From assembly GCA_017417055.1 (NCBI GenBank), contig JAFPZX010000169.1:25344-89343 (forward strand): DNA of 64,000 nucleotides, in the 5' to 3' direction. Below the pieces are notes generated by a model that saw nothing but the letters and a program-made list of their open reading frames with translations, was not told the DNA's origin and made no database searches. Made by a program: the position numbers and the translations under genes. Each line of letters begins with the position of its first letter. Position 1 is the first letter of the stretch. The DNA comes from Anaerolineaceae bacterium. Lineage in GTDB: Bacteria > Chloroflexota > Anaerolineae > Anaerolineales > Anaerolineaceae. Below, in pieces: positions 7,224 through 15,613 of the stretch.

Positions 7224-9278
7224 TTATTTCGCTTCGTCAGTGACGCCGCTGAAGGCGTTGACGGTGTCATTCATATAAAAGTCTGCGGAGGCAGGACCGG
7301 CGTTTTCATTTTCGAATCCGCCGCCCGGGAACCCGCCGGGGCCCATGCCGTTCGGGGCACCGGGGAATCCACCGGGGCCTATGCCGTTCGGATCAACGGG
7401 CATCCCTTCCGGAGCCTGTCCGCCGGGCATTCTGCCGGGACCGCCGGTAAGATCGAACAGCTCGCGCATGTCCTTGATCGCCATGATCTGCTCCGCTGTT
7501 ACTTCCGTCTGAGGGTTCATTTCCCGGATGATGGCAAGAATCTGATCCGCGGCCTCTTGTGTGATGGAAAGAACACCCTGTTCCTCGGTAAGCCCTTCAA
7601 TATTGTCAAACATTCCCATCGGACCGCCCGGGAATCCGCCGCGTCCATCCGGACCTTCGCCGGGACGTCCTCCCATGCCGTTCATATCATCAGGACGTCC
7701 GCCGGGGCCTCTCATACCGCCGGGGCCAAACCCGCGCACATCGGTTCCGGTATAAACCTGCCGGACCGCGCCGCTGAACCTGGTCACGGTGGTCACGTCG
7801 TACAGACCGTCCATCTCGCTTCCTTCCACATCACCGCCGACATAGACATGGTAGGTTTCTCCGACTTTGAATTCCGGTGAGCTGATCACCGCGCCGCGGT
7901 ATCCACGGTTGTTCGAGCCGGTTGTCTCGTCTTTGTCCGGGTCATAAGCGAAGATGACTTTCCCGTTTGTATCGGTGACGATAATTGCCTCGTCGGAAGA
8001 CTGGTCAGCAGCAAACTGCAGATTCATGGTTACCTGTCTGGAGTCTGTTTCCGCCCAATCCATGGTGGAACCGGTCGCGACCACATAACCGCCATTGACA
8101 AAAGAACCTCTGTCACTGTCCAGACCGGAATCCGACTGCGGTTTTGCCGCGGAAATCACTACGCCGCCATTGACGACCAGATAACCGTTGGAATCAACGC
8201 CGTCGCCTTCCGCACCCAGACCGGCGACGATATGCAGTTCCCCGCCGTTGACGGTGAGCACGGACACGCCGTCTTCATTGACGTTCATGCCGTCGTCCTG
8301 CGACTGGATGTTGACTTTCCCGCTGTTCAGGGTGAGATGGAGCTCGCTGTCCAGGCCTTCAAACCCGGAAATGATGTTCAGCACGCCATTGCCCTTTTCC
8401 TGCCCTTCAATCAGCAGGGACCGGAAGGAATAAAAGGCACCGTCAAGTTTCCGCTGTTTTTTCTGAACTTTGACAGCTGCGGTGGAGTCTTCGTCCTTAT
8501 ATTTGGTTTTGAGCATGCGGTAGACGTTGGTCCCGCTGAAGCTGTTTTCACTGTCATCCGCGATTACGATATGCGCGCCGGCATCGCTGATATCAACTTC
8601 CGGGCTGTAGGTGTCCCGATCTTCCCAGGTGTTGTCGGCCTCGTAGACACTGTAGAAAACCAGTGCCGGAGCAACGGTGCAGGTAACGTCAACTCCATTG
8701 AGGATCAGGGTAACTTTGGCATTTTCATCGGTAAAGGTATCGTCCTGATCACCCAGGTCGATCCAGATCTGCCCCTGCCAGGTGCCGGAGAGTTCATAGG
8801 TACCGGGCTGAGTGATATGCAGAACCGGGTTTTGCCATGCTTCCGCTTCGGAATGCATCATGGCTGTCGGGACATCGTTGCTGCGGACCGGCAGATTCGC
8901 CCAGATATATTCACTATATTCTTCCACCGGATAGTAATAGACCCATTCCATCTCGTCATCATAAAACACCATCTTGTACCCCTCCGCCGGAACTTCCGGG
9001 TAATAAAAGATGTCATGGGCGATATAAACCGCATCCTCACCGGAGGGTTTGGTTCCGGTGTAGTATTCCGCGGGTGCATTTTTCACTTCATCATGGACCA
9101 CGCCCGGGTCTGCATGCCAGGCGTAATCATATTCGGGCACGGCAGTGCCGTCCAGTGCTGCCGCTCCATCGGAAAGCGTGATCGTATGAATGCCGTCATT
9201 AGCACCAACCGCGATTGCGGAACACAGCACCGCCGCTGCGGTCATTAGAAAACGAAATAGTTTTTTGAAAGAATTCAT
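7224..9278 (-). CDS. Secreted beta-helix carbohydrate-binding protein (DUF4353/Cthe_2159-like)
   Basis: The 684-aa protein starts at the ATG at 9278, preceded by GAGAGG 7 bases upstream. It has a signal peptide (FKKLFRFLMTAAAVLCSAIA). The middle (about 140-470) holds repeated strands typical of the DUF4353 right-handed beta-helix: LTLNSGKVNIQSQDDGMNVN, LTVNGGELHIVAG, EGDGVDSNGYLVVNGG, SGLDSDRGSFVNGGYVVATGS. Relatives such as Cthe_2159 bind acidic polysaccharides and Ca2+. The C-terminal part (about 510-684) is rich in Gly, Pro and Met (GPGGMRGPGGRP; GPGGFPGAPNGMGPGGFPGG), probably disordered, with a short ordered Glu/Ile-rich block in between. No anchor motif is visible. It is monocistronic, flanked by hairpin repeats on both sides. 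Confidence 0.85.
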   Translation of the reverse strand: MNSFKKLFRFLMTAAAVLCSAIAVGANDGIHTITLSDGAAALDGTAVPEYDYAWHADPGVVHDEVKNAPAEYYTGTKPSGEDAVYIAHDIFYYPEVPAEGYKMVFYDDEMEWVYYYPVEEYSEYIWANLPVRSNDVPTAMMHSEAEAWQNPVLHITQPGTYELSGTWQGQIWIDLGDQDDTFTDENAKVTLILNGVDVTCTVAPALVFYSVYEADNTWEDRDTYSPEVDISDAGAHIVIADDSENSFSGTNVYRMLKTKYKDEDSTAAVKVQKKQRKLDGAFYSFRSLLIEGQEKGNGVLNIISGFEGLDSELHLTLNSGKVNIQSQDDGMNVNEDGVSVLTVNGGELHIVAGLGAEGDGVDSNGYLVVNGGVVISAAKPQSDSGLDSDRGSFVNGGYVVATGSTMDWAETDSRQVTMNLQFAADQSSDEAIIVTDTNGKVIFAYDPDKDETTGSNNRGYRGAVISSPEFKVGETYHVYVGGDVEGSEMDGLYDVTTVTRFSGAVRQVYTGTDVRGFGPGGMRGPGGRPDDMNGMGGRPGEGPDGRGGFPGGPMGMFDNIEGLTEEQGVLSITQEAADQILAIIREMNPQTEVTAEQIMAIKDMRELFDLTGGPGRMPGGQAPEGMPVDPNGIGPGGFPGAPNGMGPGGFPGGGFENENAGPASADFYMNDTVNAFSGVTDEAK

Positions 9279-9305
9279 ATTTTTACCTCTCATATATGTG
9301 ATTCC

Positions 9306-9334
9306 GGGGACTGTCCCTTTATGGGACTGTCCCC
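9306..9334. repeat. GGGGACTGTCCC tandem hairpin repeat (family C)
   Basis: Two copies of GGGACTGTCCC separated by TTTAT; each copy is itself palindromic. An almost identical element (TTCAT spacer) lies 170 bp away at 9504-9532. Both sit in the 9279-9653 gap, which otherwise shows only an AT-rich stretch near 9400-9425 (possible promoter region of the beta-helix gene) and the heptamer run at 9623-9651. Confidence 0.7.
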
Positions 9335-9503
9335 ATCTCGTGATAAGCTGTATTTACAGTGGAAGGTACGTCGATTCTCCCACGAGCAGTAACCCCGAAA
9401 TGGTTATTTAATTATAATATCGCAGCAACCTTAGGAAAACCTTAGGAAATACCGGTTACCCGGGTTTCGTGGATGGTTTTCGCTTATTGTTCGCGGAGCC
9501 ACA

Positions 9504-9532
9504 GGGGACTGTCCCTTCATGGGACTGTCCCC
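9504..9532. repeat. GGGGACTGTCCC tandem hairpin repeat (family C), second copy
   Basis: Same element as at 9306-9334 with one spacer base changed (TTCAT for TTTAT). It lies downstream of the gene ending at 9654 on the minus strand. Confidence 0.7.
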
Positions 9533-9622
9533 GATGCTCCAAACGCAGCACTGGAACCTGAAAATTGCGCTGAAAGCCCTCTTCCAACGCTTTTTCAAAA
9601 TCTATCCCCTATTGCCTATAAC

Positions 9623-9651
9623 CTATTTCTGATTTCTGATTTCCGATTTCT
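9623..9651. repeat. Heptamer run TTTCTGA
   Basis: CTATTTCTGATTTCTGATTTCCGATTTCT: a run of the same heptamer that builds the hairpin at 2970-3060, here without the inverted partner. It touches the stop codon of the gene ending at 9654. Confidence 0.6.
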
Positions 9652-9653
9652 CC

Positions 9654-10691
9654 TCATCCGCTATCCTCGAATTGCCGCAGGAACTCCCGGATTTCACCGG
9701 ACATTTTCGGATAAAACTCACAGAACCTGCTGTCGTTCACCAGTTCCCACATCTCCCCTTTCGTAAAGGAGTAGGCAGCCTTTCCTTCCGGAACATTGGG
9801 TGAACTGTCATTTCTTTGCGCTGCTCTTGCGAGGATTTCAACCCAATGACGATCTTCCGGTTTGAGAATACCGTCAAGCGTGGCAGGAATTCCCTGATTC
9901 TCGGCACAGGGTGCGGGTGAATTCAGAAGCGCGGGAGTCAGGTCCGGCGTCTGTTCGTTGGTTTCGATATGCTTATTTTCGGTTGTCTCCTGCTTCTCAG
10001 CTGCAGGATTTCCAGGATGGAATTCTTTCAGCGGGCTGAAAGCATTCGCCTGACGGAAAGCTGAGGCTTCATGAGTTTTTGCGCTGAAGTCACAATTTTC
10101 CTTCGGTTTTGAGAATGCCATTCCCCGTCTGTAGGGGTCCCAGCTTTCATCACCGCCAATGCAGTCGTATTGGTATTTTTTTATTTTCGCTTCTGTGGCA
10201 CGCAGCCGTTCCAGCAGGTTGTAATAGCGAAATTGCAGTTCCAGCAGCTCATCGTTCATTTCCTGCTTTTCCTGAATGTATTCGCTCAATGCCCTGTCGA
10301 TCTTGCGGAAATGGACAGAGGCCATCCGGTAAAGTTTTTCAGTCGTTAACTGGCTGAGTTCCGGGAAAGATTGTTTGTTCTTTTCCAAAGCGATCTTGGT
10401 CAGGCAGCTGCCCGCAAGATAGCGGATTCCCTTGTCCAGCTGTACGGCAGTTTTGAGATATTGGGAGGAATGCCGGTTATATTTGACAGCCAGATCAAAA
10501 ATATCATCAACCCGGTTGAGCATTTTCAATGACATTTCGCTGAATAATACGGCATCGGTTCCGTATTCATCCAGCGATTCAAACGGCAGCGAGCTGTCGC
10601 TGTCCGCGTCCGCGGAACCATTTTGCTCGGTGCTGTCAATCAGAACCTGATCCAATTCTTTCAGCAGCTCATCGCCATTTGTCTGTGCCAT
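9654..10691 (-). CDS. Uncharacterised cytoplasmic protein with helical N-terminal half
   Basis: I do not recognise this 345-aa protein. Residues ~45-180 are strongly helical with a likely coiled coil (LFSEMSLKMLNRVDDIFDLAVKY; then EYIQEKQEMNDELLELQFRYYNLLERL). Residues ~185-260 are polar, Gln/Glu/Asn-rich and probably disordered. The C-terminal ~75 residues form a compact block with several Trp (EDRHWVEILARAAQRND; MWELVNDSRFCEFYPKMSGEIREFLRQFE). There is no signal peptide or membrane segment. The start at 10691 is supported by AAAGGAGG about 9 bases upstream. A single TGAGTCA...TGACTCA unit lies 163 bp upstream. The N-terminal helical bundle loosely recalls phage or mobile-element accessory proteins, but I would not name it. 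Confidence 0.7.
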   Translation of the reverse strand: MAQTNGDELLKELDQVLIDSTEQNGSADADSDSSLPFESLDEYGTDAVLFSEMSLKMLNRVDDIFDLAVKYNRHSSQYLKTAVQLDKGIRYLAGSCLTKIALEKNKQSFPELSQLTTEKLYRMASVHFRKIDRALSEYIQEKQEMNDELLELQFRYYNLLERLRATEAKIKKYQYDCIGGDESWDPYRRGMAFSKPKENCDFSAKTHEASAFRQANAFSPLKEFHPGNPAAEKQETTENKHIETNEQTPDLTPALLNSPAPCAENQGIPATLDGILKPEDRHWVEILARAAQRNDSSPNVPEGKAAYSFTKGEMWELVNDSRFCEFYPKMSGEIREFLRQFEDSG

Positions 10692-10853
10692 CTCCGGTCT
10701 TCCTCCTTTCTTTGTCTATTTAAATTATTATATATATTCTAATAGTTTTTTCTAAATTGTCAATTGAATTCTATTGAATTCTAACATTATCTGACAAAAT
10801 TCACACAGTTTCCTGTCATTTGTAATATTGATTCAAAACGCCTGATGTGGAAA

Positions 10854-10882
10854 GAGTCAATGCAGCCTGTTTTGTTGACTCA
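10854..10882. repeat. TGAGTCA/TGACTCA single unit (family D, copy 3)
   Basis: GAGTCAATGCAGCCTG then TTTTGTTGACTCA: one 29-30-bp unit bounded by inverted heptamers, matching one arm of the dimers at 5896-5960 and 29026-29091. It lies in the gap between the gene starting at 10691 (minus) and the two small genes that begin beyond 11125. Confidence 0.75.
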
Positions 10883-10951
10883 ATATATCATCGTGAACAC
10901 TGAGGTTGTATGAGTGTTATGTTGCCTGAGAAGCAAGCGAGACTGGATGAG

Positions 10952-11125
10952 TTATTCTCCGCCGCATCCGAGATGACAGACCCGATGAGGGAAGCGGTCT
11001 CTGTCTTTGTACAGGTAGTAGGCAAAGCCTCCGTCCCACTCCTGATAGCAGGCGGTACGTACTGACTTGTCTCCTGAGTCGATGAGCTTTTTGATAGCCC
11101 GGTAGTTTGTTGTTGCGTGTCTCAT
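10952..11125 (-). CDS. Small hypothetical protein, 57 aa
   Basis: A short gene with unusually good translation signals: AGGAGG lies 6 bases before the ATG at 11125, and the stop TAG of the small gene upstream overlaps this ribosome-binding site (TAGGAGG), implying coupling. The product begins MRHATTNYRAIKKLIDSG and continues YQEWDGGFAYYLYKDRDRFPH, ending in HLGCGGE. It is basic and rich in aromatic residues, with two Cys and two His at the end that might bind a metal. No family is recognised. A longer open frame in another register covers the same DNA but lacks any start signal, so I prefer this one. Confidence 0.5.
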   Translation of the reverse strand: MRHATTNYRAIKKLIDSGDKSVRTACYQEWDGGFAYYLYKDRDRFPHRVCHLGCGGE

Positions 11126-11135
11126 TCAACGCCTC

Positions 11136-11279
11136 CTATGCTTCGTAGTAAGCTGTCGGCTGCCAGAAGCGTATGATAACGTCATGCGCCTTGATTTTGG
11201 CTGTGTCTGCGTCATCTGCAAAGACATAAATTATCATATGTTCAAGTCTGCTTTTCTTGTTGGATTTGATAACCTGCAT
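11136..11279 (-). CDS. Small hypothetical protein, 47 aa
   Basis: It runs from the ATG at 11279 (weak GGAT upstream; an internal ATG at 11237 is the alternative) to a TAG that forms part of the next gene's Shine-Dalgarno. The product starts MQVIKSNKKSRLEHMIIYVF, continues with ADDADTAKIKAHDVIIRF and ends WQPTAYYEA. The beta-strand/helix alternation and the acidic ADDAD look like a genuine small folded protein, but no family is recognised. With the 57-aa gene it forms a two-gene unit. Because the frame is short, the call rests mainly on the coupled spacing. Confidence 0.42.
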   Translation of the reverse strand: MQVIKSNKKSRLEHMIIYVFADDADTAKIKAHDVIIRFWQPTAYYEA

Positions 11280-11359
11280 CAAATTATCCAACGGCTGAAA
11301 CGTTTTTCTCCTCGGAACCGGGGGAGCAAAACTACAGGATCATCTGTCGGCAAGAAGAC

Positions 11360-11385
11360 GGGGACGGACATGAATATCCGTCCCC
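11360..11385. repeat. Hairpin GGGGACGGA / TCCGTCCCC (family C)
   Basis: Perfect 9-bp arms around CATGAATA, lying upstream of the two small minus-strand genes and downstream of the PAP2 gene. It lacks a flanking T-run on either strand, so it is listed as a repeat rather than a terminator. Confidence 0.6.
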
Positions 11386-11430
11386 GCTGACTGGCGTGAA
11401 ACGCCCACATTCATACAGATGCTGCGGTCC

Positions 11431-12030
11431 TTATTTGGATTTAGCGGCTTTGATGGGGAACAATTTTGTCGACACCGTAAAACCGACCAATCCGGCAAAA
11501 ACACCAATTATCATTCCTCCCACTACATCGCTCGGATAATGAACAGCACGGATGATTCTTGTAATTCCCACGATGATTGGGATAAGCAGGAGTAACCATG
11601 CCCACTTTTTCTTCTCCTTGAGAAGGACAGCGGCAAGAGCCGTGAATGCTGCAAAATTCAACGAGGTATGGCCGGACGGGAAAGATAAATCATCCTCAAG
11701 ATGCGATCCGGCATTCTCCCAGTGCGTCTGATAGGTTTCCCAAAATGGAGTGTCCCGCAGCGCTTCATAGGGTCTCAATCTTCCCGCACCCGGTTTGATC
11801 AGGACATTCACCAGGAGAGCAGCCACTAAAAAGGCTACCACCATAGCCACGCCGCATCTTCTGGTCTTCTTCGGGAAGCAAAGAATCAGCGAAATCACAA
11901 AATAAATGATGTAGGCTCTTGTATCTCCCAGATTCTGACAGAAATCAGCTATAGCGATTGTCACAGGGTTCTGAAACTGCCAGAAAAAATTATAGACTGA
12001 GGTATCAAATCCATATAAAACTTGATCCAT
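11431..12030 (-). CDS. PAP2-family membrane phosphatase (undecaprenyl-diphosphatase-like)
   Basis: A 199-aa polytopic protein with all three phosphatidic-acid-phosphatase-2 signatures in order: KPGAGRLRP (KX6RP), PSGHTS (PSGH) and RAVHYPSDVVGG (the RX5HX3D type). The His of PSGH would be the nucleophile's partner and the last His the phosphohistidine acceptor. About five hydrophobic segments place the active site at the outer membrane face. Members dephosphorylate undecaprenyl pyrophosphate or lipid phosphates; the exact substrate is unknown. It starts 18 bases after the metallophosphoesterase-sortase gene (AAAGGAAG precedes the ATG), so the two probably form an operon for envelope phosphate or lipid-carrier chemistry. 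Confidence 0.88.
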   Translation of the reverse strand: MDQVLYGFDTSVYNFFWQFQNPVTIAIADFCQNLGDTRAYIIYFVISLILCFPKKTRRCGVAMVVAFLVAALLVNVLIKPGAGRLRPYEALRDTPFWETYQTHWENAGSHLEDDLSFPSGHTSLNFAAFTALAAVLLKEKKKWAWLLLLIPIIVGITRIIRAVHYPSDVVGGMIIGVFAGLVGFTVSTKLFPIKAAKSK

Positions 12031-12048
12031 TGTTGTACTTCCTTTCTC

Positions 12049-15000
12049 TTATTTCCCCACCGGTTCGGCGAGGATCACGCGGCGATTCAAGTAGCCGCCA
12101 TCTGCGGATTCATCTTCACAGGTGATGAGCACCAGTGCGCTATCCCGTACATTTTCAGCTACGGAAGCAAAAGCGTTTGAGGCGATCTTATAGTTGCCGT
12201 AGACCCGGTACATCTGCATCCCATTCCGGGCGTCGGTGACCATCACGCGGTCGCCGCTCTCCAGTGAGCCGAGGGAGAGGAATGGACCGGCCTCGGTACT
12301 GTTCAGGTGGTTATGCCCGGCCAGGACCGACACGCCTTTGCCCGGCAGACTGCTCTGTTCCAACAAACCGATGGCGCTTCCCAGCCATTCGACCGGATAT
12401 TCTCCATCCACCTCAGGAACTGTCATGATAGCTTCACTCACGTCCAGTTCCGGGATCTGCAGTGTCAGTCCGGTGGTTCCATAGACCATTCCCTGCGGAC
12501 GTTCCCGCAGTTCCGTCACCCGGGAAGCGGAGAAACCTGTCCCCGGCAGCTGACGGTCATAGAGCCAGGAGAGGTCACCGATCCTGTAAAAATCGATATG
12601 GCGCGGGCCCGGTTCAACAGATTTATTCGGTGTATGCGTAAGTATGATCTGATAATAGTCCCCTAAGGGATCTTCGCGAACTCGTTGATAGCTGATCTCA
12701 TAACCGGTTTCCTTGTTACCGTTAATAAAATCTCTCATTTCAACTTTTACGTCATATTTTATAACCGGATCCAGTCCAGTAAATGTACCAAACCAATTAT
12801 TACCCTCATTCAAAATGAAAGGCTCACCGATTACTTCTTCCCCTTTGAGCAGATTAACCTTAACGAACTCCGGACGGATGCCATCCTTATCAGAATCATC
12901 ATCCCATTCGACACGAACCCATACATATTTTTCGGAAGCAGGTTCCGGTATTGGATCATCTTCAGTAATACTGAAACTATATTTGGAATCATTGGGAATA
13001 TTGGTATCCGTTGCATAGGCTAACTGCAAACCGGCGACTTTCGCAAGCAGGTTGTCTTTCAGGAATGTGTTCATGCTTTCGGGAAGACGTGCCGCCAAAA
13101 CATCCGGTCCGGCCCATGCAAGGACCTGCATCAGATCGGACAAAGAGAAGTTTCCATAATAAAAACCCGGAACCAGAAATCCCATAACGACTTGCATTCC
13201 GGTCGAAAGGCTGATGACATCCTCTGTTTCATTAAAGGGAGTTTTCAGAATTTTCGCAAATCCCGGATACTTCGAGGTATTGTTCAGTGTTAACAGCGCT
13301 TTGATGGCATTTTCTTTAAGGATACTGACCAACCCGTCACTTTGCAGCAGTTTGTTTCCATTTTGACGTCTGTCCTGATCCTCCGCACTCGCTAATCCTT
13401 CATCACCGTGTGCCCATGCCATTGCGGCGTCATTCCAGATATTCAGTGCTGTAGAATCAGGATCCGAAGCATCCAGCGGGACGGTCAAAGACGGCAGAAC
13501 AGCATCATTCAGCGCGTTGATGACATCGTTCAGCAATACGTTTTGAGTTCCGTAATTGTTGGTCTGCCAGTCCGGTTTCTTCAGTTCTTCATCAATCTGG
13601 CGGACGAGCTTCGCCGCATATGCCGGCAGCAGTTTCAAATTGATCGTGACTTCGCCGAGATCACCAAGGCTGAGAAAAGTGGTCGATATGCCTAATTTCA
13701 GCGGCTGCTGTTCATCTTCTCCGGCTTTCGCTGCAGTGCCATTGTTTATGCTCTTGATGCTGATCTGAGATTTTGAACCAAGCATCTCAAACTCAAAGGT
13801 AAGATCGATCGGTTGATCCAAAGGCAAAGTTTTTAAGAGTTTTGCAATGGCATCTTCCAGTGATGCCGCAGTCGGATCAAGGGATTTGCAGAGATAATTC
13901 TCAAGTGATTCAGGTTCTTTCACCATCGGATAAAGCGTACTCCGCAGCATATAATCGATCATGGCTCTGATCGTTTCCGGGTGATAAATGCTTTTTTCTT
14001 TCCCGTATGCCTGCATGCTGCCGCCATAATACGCAAAGTCCTTTCCCTTGTTTTCTCCGGCCACGATCTTCCAGTTTGAAGTATTTTTCCCCGCGAAATC
14101 CTTGTCGAGAAATTTCGTATCAATACTGAAGGAATACGTCTTTTTATCACCGGTCTGGTTGATACGGATGGTAAGCATCCGGAATGCAGTCGGATAAGCA
14201 CAGAGCGCAGCCGTTTCAATATCATAGATCTTGTTCCCGTTTGGAGAGGTATATTCCGCAATATCACTGGCATGAGTGTGCCCGGTCAGAATGGCAGTCA
14301 CCCCGGCATCTGCCAGCGCATTGGCAGCCTCTGTCGAATTGTCGATGACGAATGAACTCATGTACCAATCCACGTTGTGCCGATCTGCCCCGGCGCCATC
14401 ATGCGGGATCATGGCATGATGACTCATGGCAAGGACAAGGTTTCCCTTTGCTTTTGCGATCTCCGCCTGTTCGACTGCCCATGTCAGCAGACCATCGGAA
14501 ATCCGTCCGGAAGTCTCCTGTGCCAGGGAATAATGCTCTGCTGTGTTATTTGAGTATTTTCCGGTATCCAGCACGATGAGCGTGATACCCTCCGCGATCT
14601 CTGTGACATAGGAAAGGCCGCCCGCAAGTTCACCTGCCGGCGGGGTATAAACACTGCGGAGGGAAGGGCTTTTGTTATAAGAGTCATTTGCCCCGTATCC
14701 CAGACCGTCGTAGATGGTTTTGAAATCCTCCGGCTGCACCCGTTGAGCGTTCCAGTATTCATCTTTGGAAAAATCCACGGAATAGGAATTGTTGATGTCA
14801 TGATTCCCGTTCACTACATAGATGCCGGTATTCTGCATACCTTTCATCTCTTTCGCACTTTTCAGTTTTTCCGCCAGAGCTTCCGCGCCGACATATTCCC
14901 CGTTGCTCAGCAAATCACCGCAGGCAAGCAGCACATCCGGATTCTCCTTTGCGGTCTGTTCAAGGGCGACATCAAGGATGGTATCGATCTCCTGCTCCAT

Positions 15001-15225
15001 CCGTGATTCTGTGAGGGCAGAATACTGCAGGGCTTCCTCACCATTCTTGGAACGAATTTCATCGACGACATAATGAATATCTGAAATAATAGCGATCTTC
15101 ACTTGTCTTACATCTGTACTTTCCTGTGCAGAAACTGTCATCCCGGTGGTCAGAACTGGCTGAACCATCATGATCAGGGCAAGCAGAAAATAAATAAAAT
15201 TCCTCATTCGTATCTTCATAGACAT
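12049..15225 (-). CDS. Secreted metallophosphoesterase - CnaB - LPGTG - sortase fusion
   Basis: A 1058-aa exported protein. After a signal peptide (about 1-33) comes a calcineurin-type phosphoesterase with the metal-binding blocks in order: ISDIHY, ACGDLLSNG, VNGNHD, MSHHAM and TGHTHASD. A long unassigned region follows to ~755, then a CnaB-like domain (~766-867: EWDDDSDKDGIRP, GNNWFGTFTGLDP, HTP end). The sequence RQLPGTGFSAS at ~893 looks like an LPxTG sorting motif. It leads straight into a sortase domain with His971 (AGHNHL), Cys1036 (LITCED) and Arg1048 (LNRRVIL) as the catalytic triad. There is no C-terminal membrane helix. The sortase module is nearly the same as that ending the protein at 39172-42120. 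GAGGAG lies just before the chosen ATG; a second ATG 6 bases on is equally possible. Confidence 0.88.
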   Translation of the reverse strand: MSMKIRMRNFIYFLLALIMMVQPVLTTGMTVSAQESTDVRQVKIAIISDIHYVVDEIRSKNGEEALQYSALTESRMEQEIDTILDVALEQTAKENPDVLLACGDLLSNGEYVGAEALAEKLKSAKEMKGMQNTGIYVVNGNHDINNSYSVDFSKDEYWNAQRVQPEDFKTIYDGLGYGANDSYNKSPSLRSVYTPPAGELAGGLSYVTEIAEGITLIVLDTGKYSNNTAEHYSLAQETSGRISDGLLTWAVEQAEIAKAKGNLVLAMSHHAMIPHDGAGADRHNVDWYMSSFVIDNSTEAANALADAGVTAILTGHTHASDIAEYTSPNGNKIYDIETAALCAYPTAFRMLTIRINQTGDKKTYSFSIDTKFLDKDFAGKNTSNWKIVAGENKGKDFAYYGGSMQAYGKEKSIYHPETIRAMIDYMLRSTLYPMVKEPESLENYLCKSLDPTAASLEDAIAKLLKTLPLDQPIDLTFEFEMLGSKSQISIKSINNGTAAKAGEDEQQPLKLGISTTFLSLGDLGEVTINLKLLPAYAAKLVRQIDEELKKPDWQTNNYGTQNVLLNDVINALNDAVLPSLTVPLDASDPDSTALNIWNDAAMAWAHGDEGLASAEDQDRRQNGNKLLQSDGLVSILKENAIKALLTLNNTSKYPGFAKILKTPFNETEDVISLSTGMQVVMGFLVPGFYYGNFSLSDLMQVLAWAGPDVLAARLPESMNTFLKDNLLAKVAGLQLAYATDTNIPNDSKYSFSITEDDPIPEPASEKYVWVRVEWDDDSDKDGIRPEFVKVNLLKGEEVIGEPFILNEGNNWFGTFTGLDPVIKYDVKVEMRDFINGNKETGYEISYQRVREDPLGDYYQIILTHTPNKSVEPGPRHIDFYRIGDLSWLYDRQLPGTGFSASRVTELRERPQGMVYGTTGLTLQIPELDVSEAIMTVPEVDGEYPVEWLGSAIGLLEQSSLPGKGVSVLAGHNHLNSTEAGPFLSLGSLESGDRVMVTDARNGMQMYRVYGNYKIASNAFASVAENVRDSALVLITCEDESADGGYLNRRVILAEPVGK

Positions 15226-15317
15226 TTTCTCCTCAGAACGTATAAAGTGGAGATTGCAATTTTTATTCCAGAAATAAAATTACAATCTCCTGAAAAATGC
15301 CTGATTTTGTTGCGAAG

Positions 15318-15378
15318 CGCATGAGGTCTGCCCTGATGATGCCGCGAAGCCGGCACAACAGGACTGCACTCATGTGCA
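15318..15378. repeat. Palindromic repeat family A, copy 2
   Basis: GCATGAGGTCTGCC then TGATGATGCCGCGAAGCCGG and ACAACAGGACTGCACTCATG; same order of blocks as copy 1 (5668-5733). Together with the inverted copy at 15520-15580 it brackets about 140 bp in the 15226-15613 gap. Confidence 0.75.
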
Positions 15379-15439
15379 TGACATTGCGGTATGGAAGACA
15401 GAGACTCATGTGCATGACATTGCGATATGGGAGCCGGGC
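15368..15439. repeat. Tandem duplication, period 36 bp
   Basis: ACTCATGTGCATGACATTGC is repeated 36 bases apart (15368 and 15404), each followed by TATGG and purines. The tandem starts inside the right half of family-A copy 2, so it looks like a local duplication of the repeat edge. Confidence 0.65.
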
Positions 15440-15519
15440 ACTATGATAGAAGCGAAAGAAAAACGCGGGATTACACGGACATGAAATAGCGGTGGCAGTA
15501 TCTCCAAAATCGAAGGGAC

Positions 15520-15580
15520 GCACAACTGTGCAGTCTTTTTGTGCCGGCTTCGCGGCAGCAAAAGGCAGACCAGGTGTGCT
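15520..15580. repeat. Palindromic repeat family A, copy 3 (inverted)
   Basis: Reads GCACAACTGTGCAGTC, then TTTTTGTGCCGG, CTTCGCGGCAGC, AAAAGGCAGACC: the family-A element in reverse orientation, immediately followed by a half family-C unit (GGGGACTGTCCCC, 15587-15600) and the end of the ABC transporter gene. Confidence 0.78.
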
Positions 15581-15613
15581 GCAGCCGGGGACTGTCCCCA
15601 CTTGCTTCGAAGC

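Noticed and set aside
8232-9248. 338-aa plus-strand frame opposite the beta-helix gene
   Set aside because: Shadow frame over a clear secreted beta-helix protein; the residue pattern is not protein-like and there is no start signal.
10917-11129. 70-aa minus-strand frame rich in Arg
   Set aside because: It overlaps in another register the 57-aa gene that has AGGAGG and coupled spacing; it has no start signal of its own.
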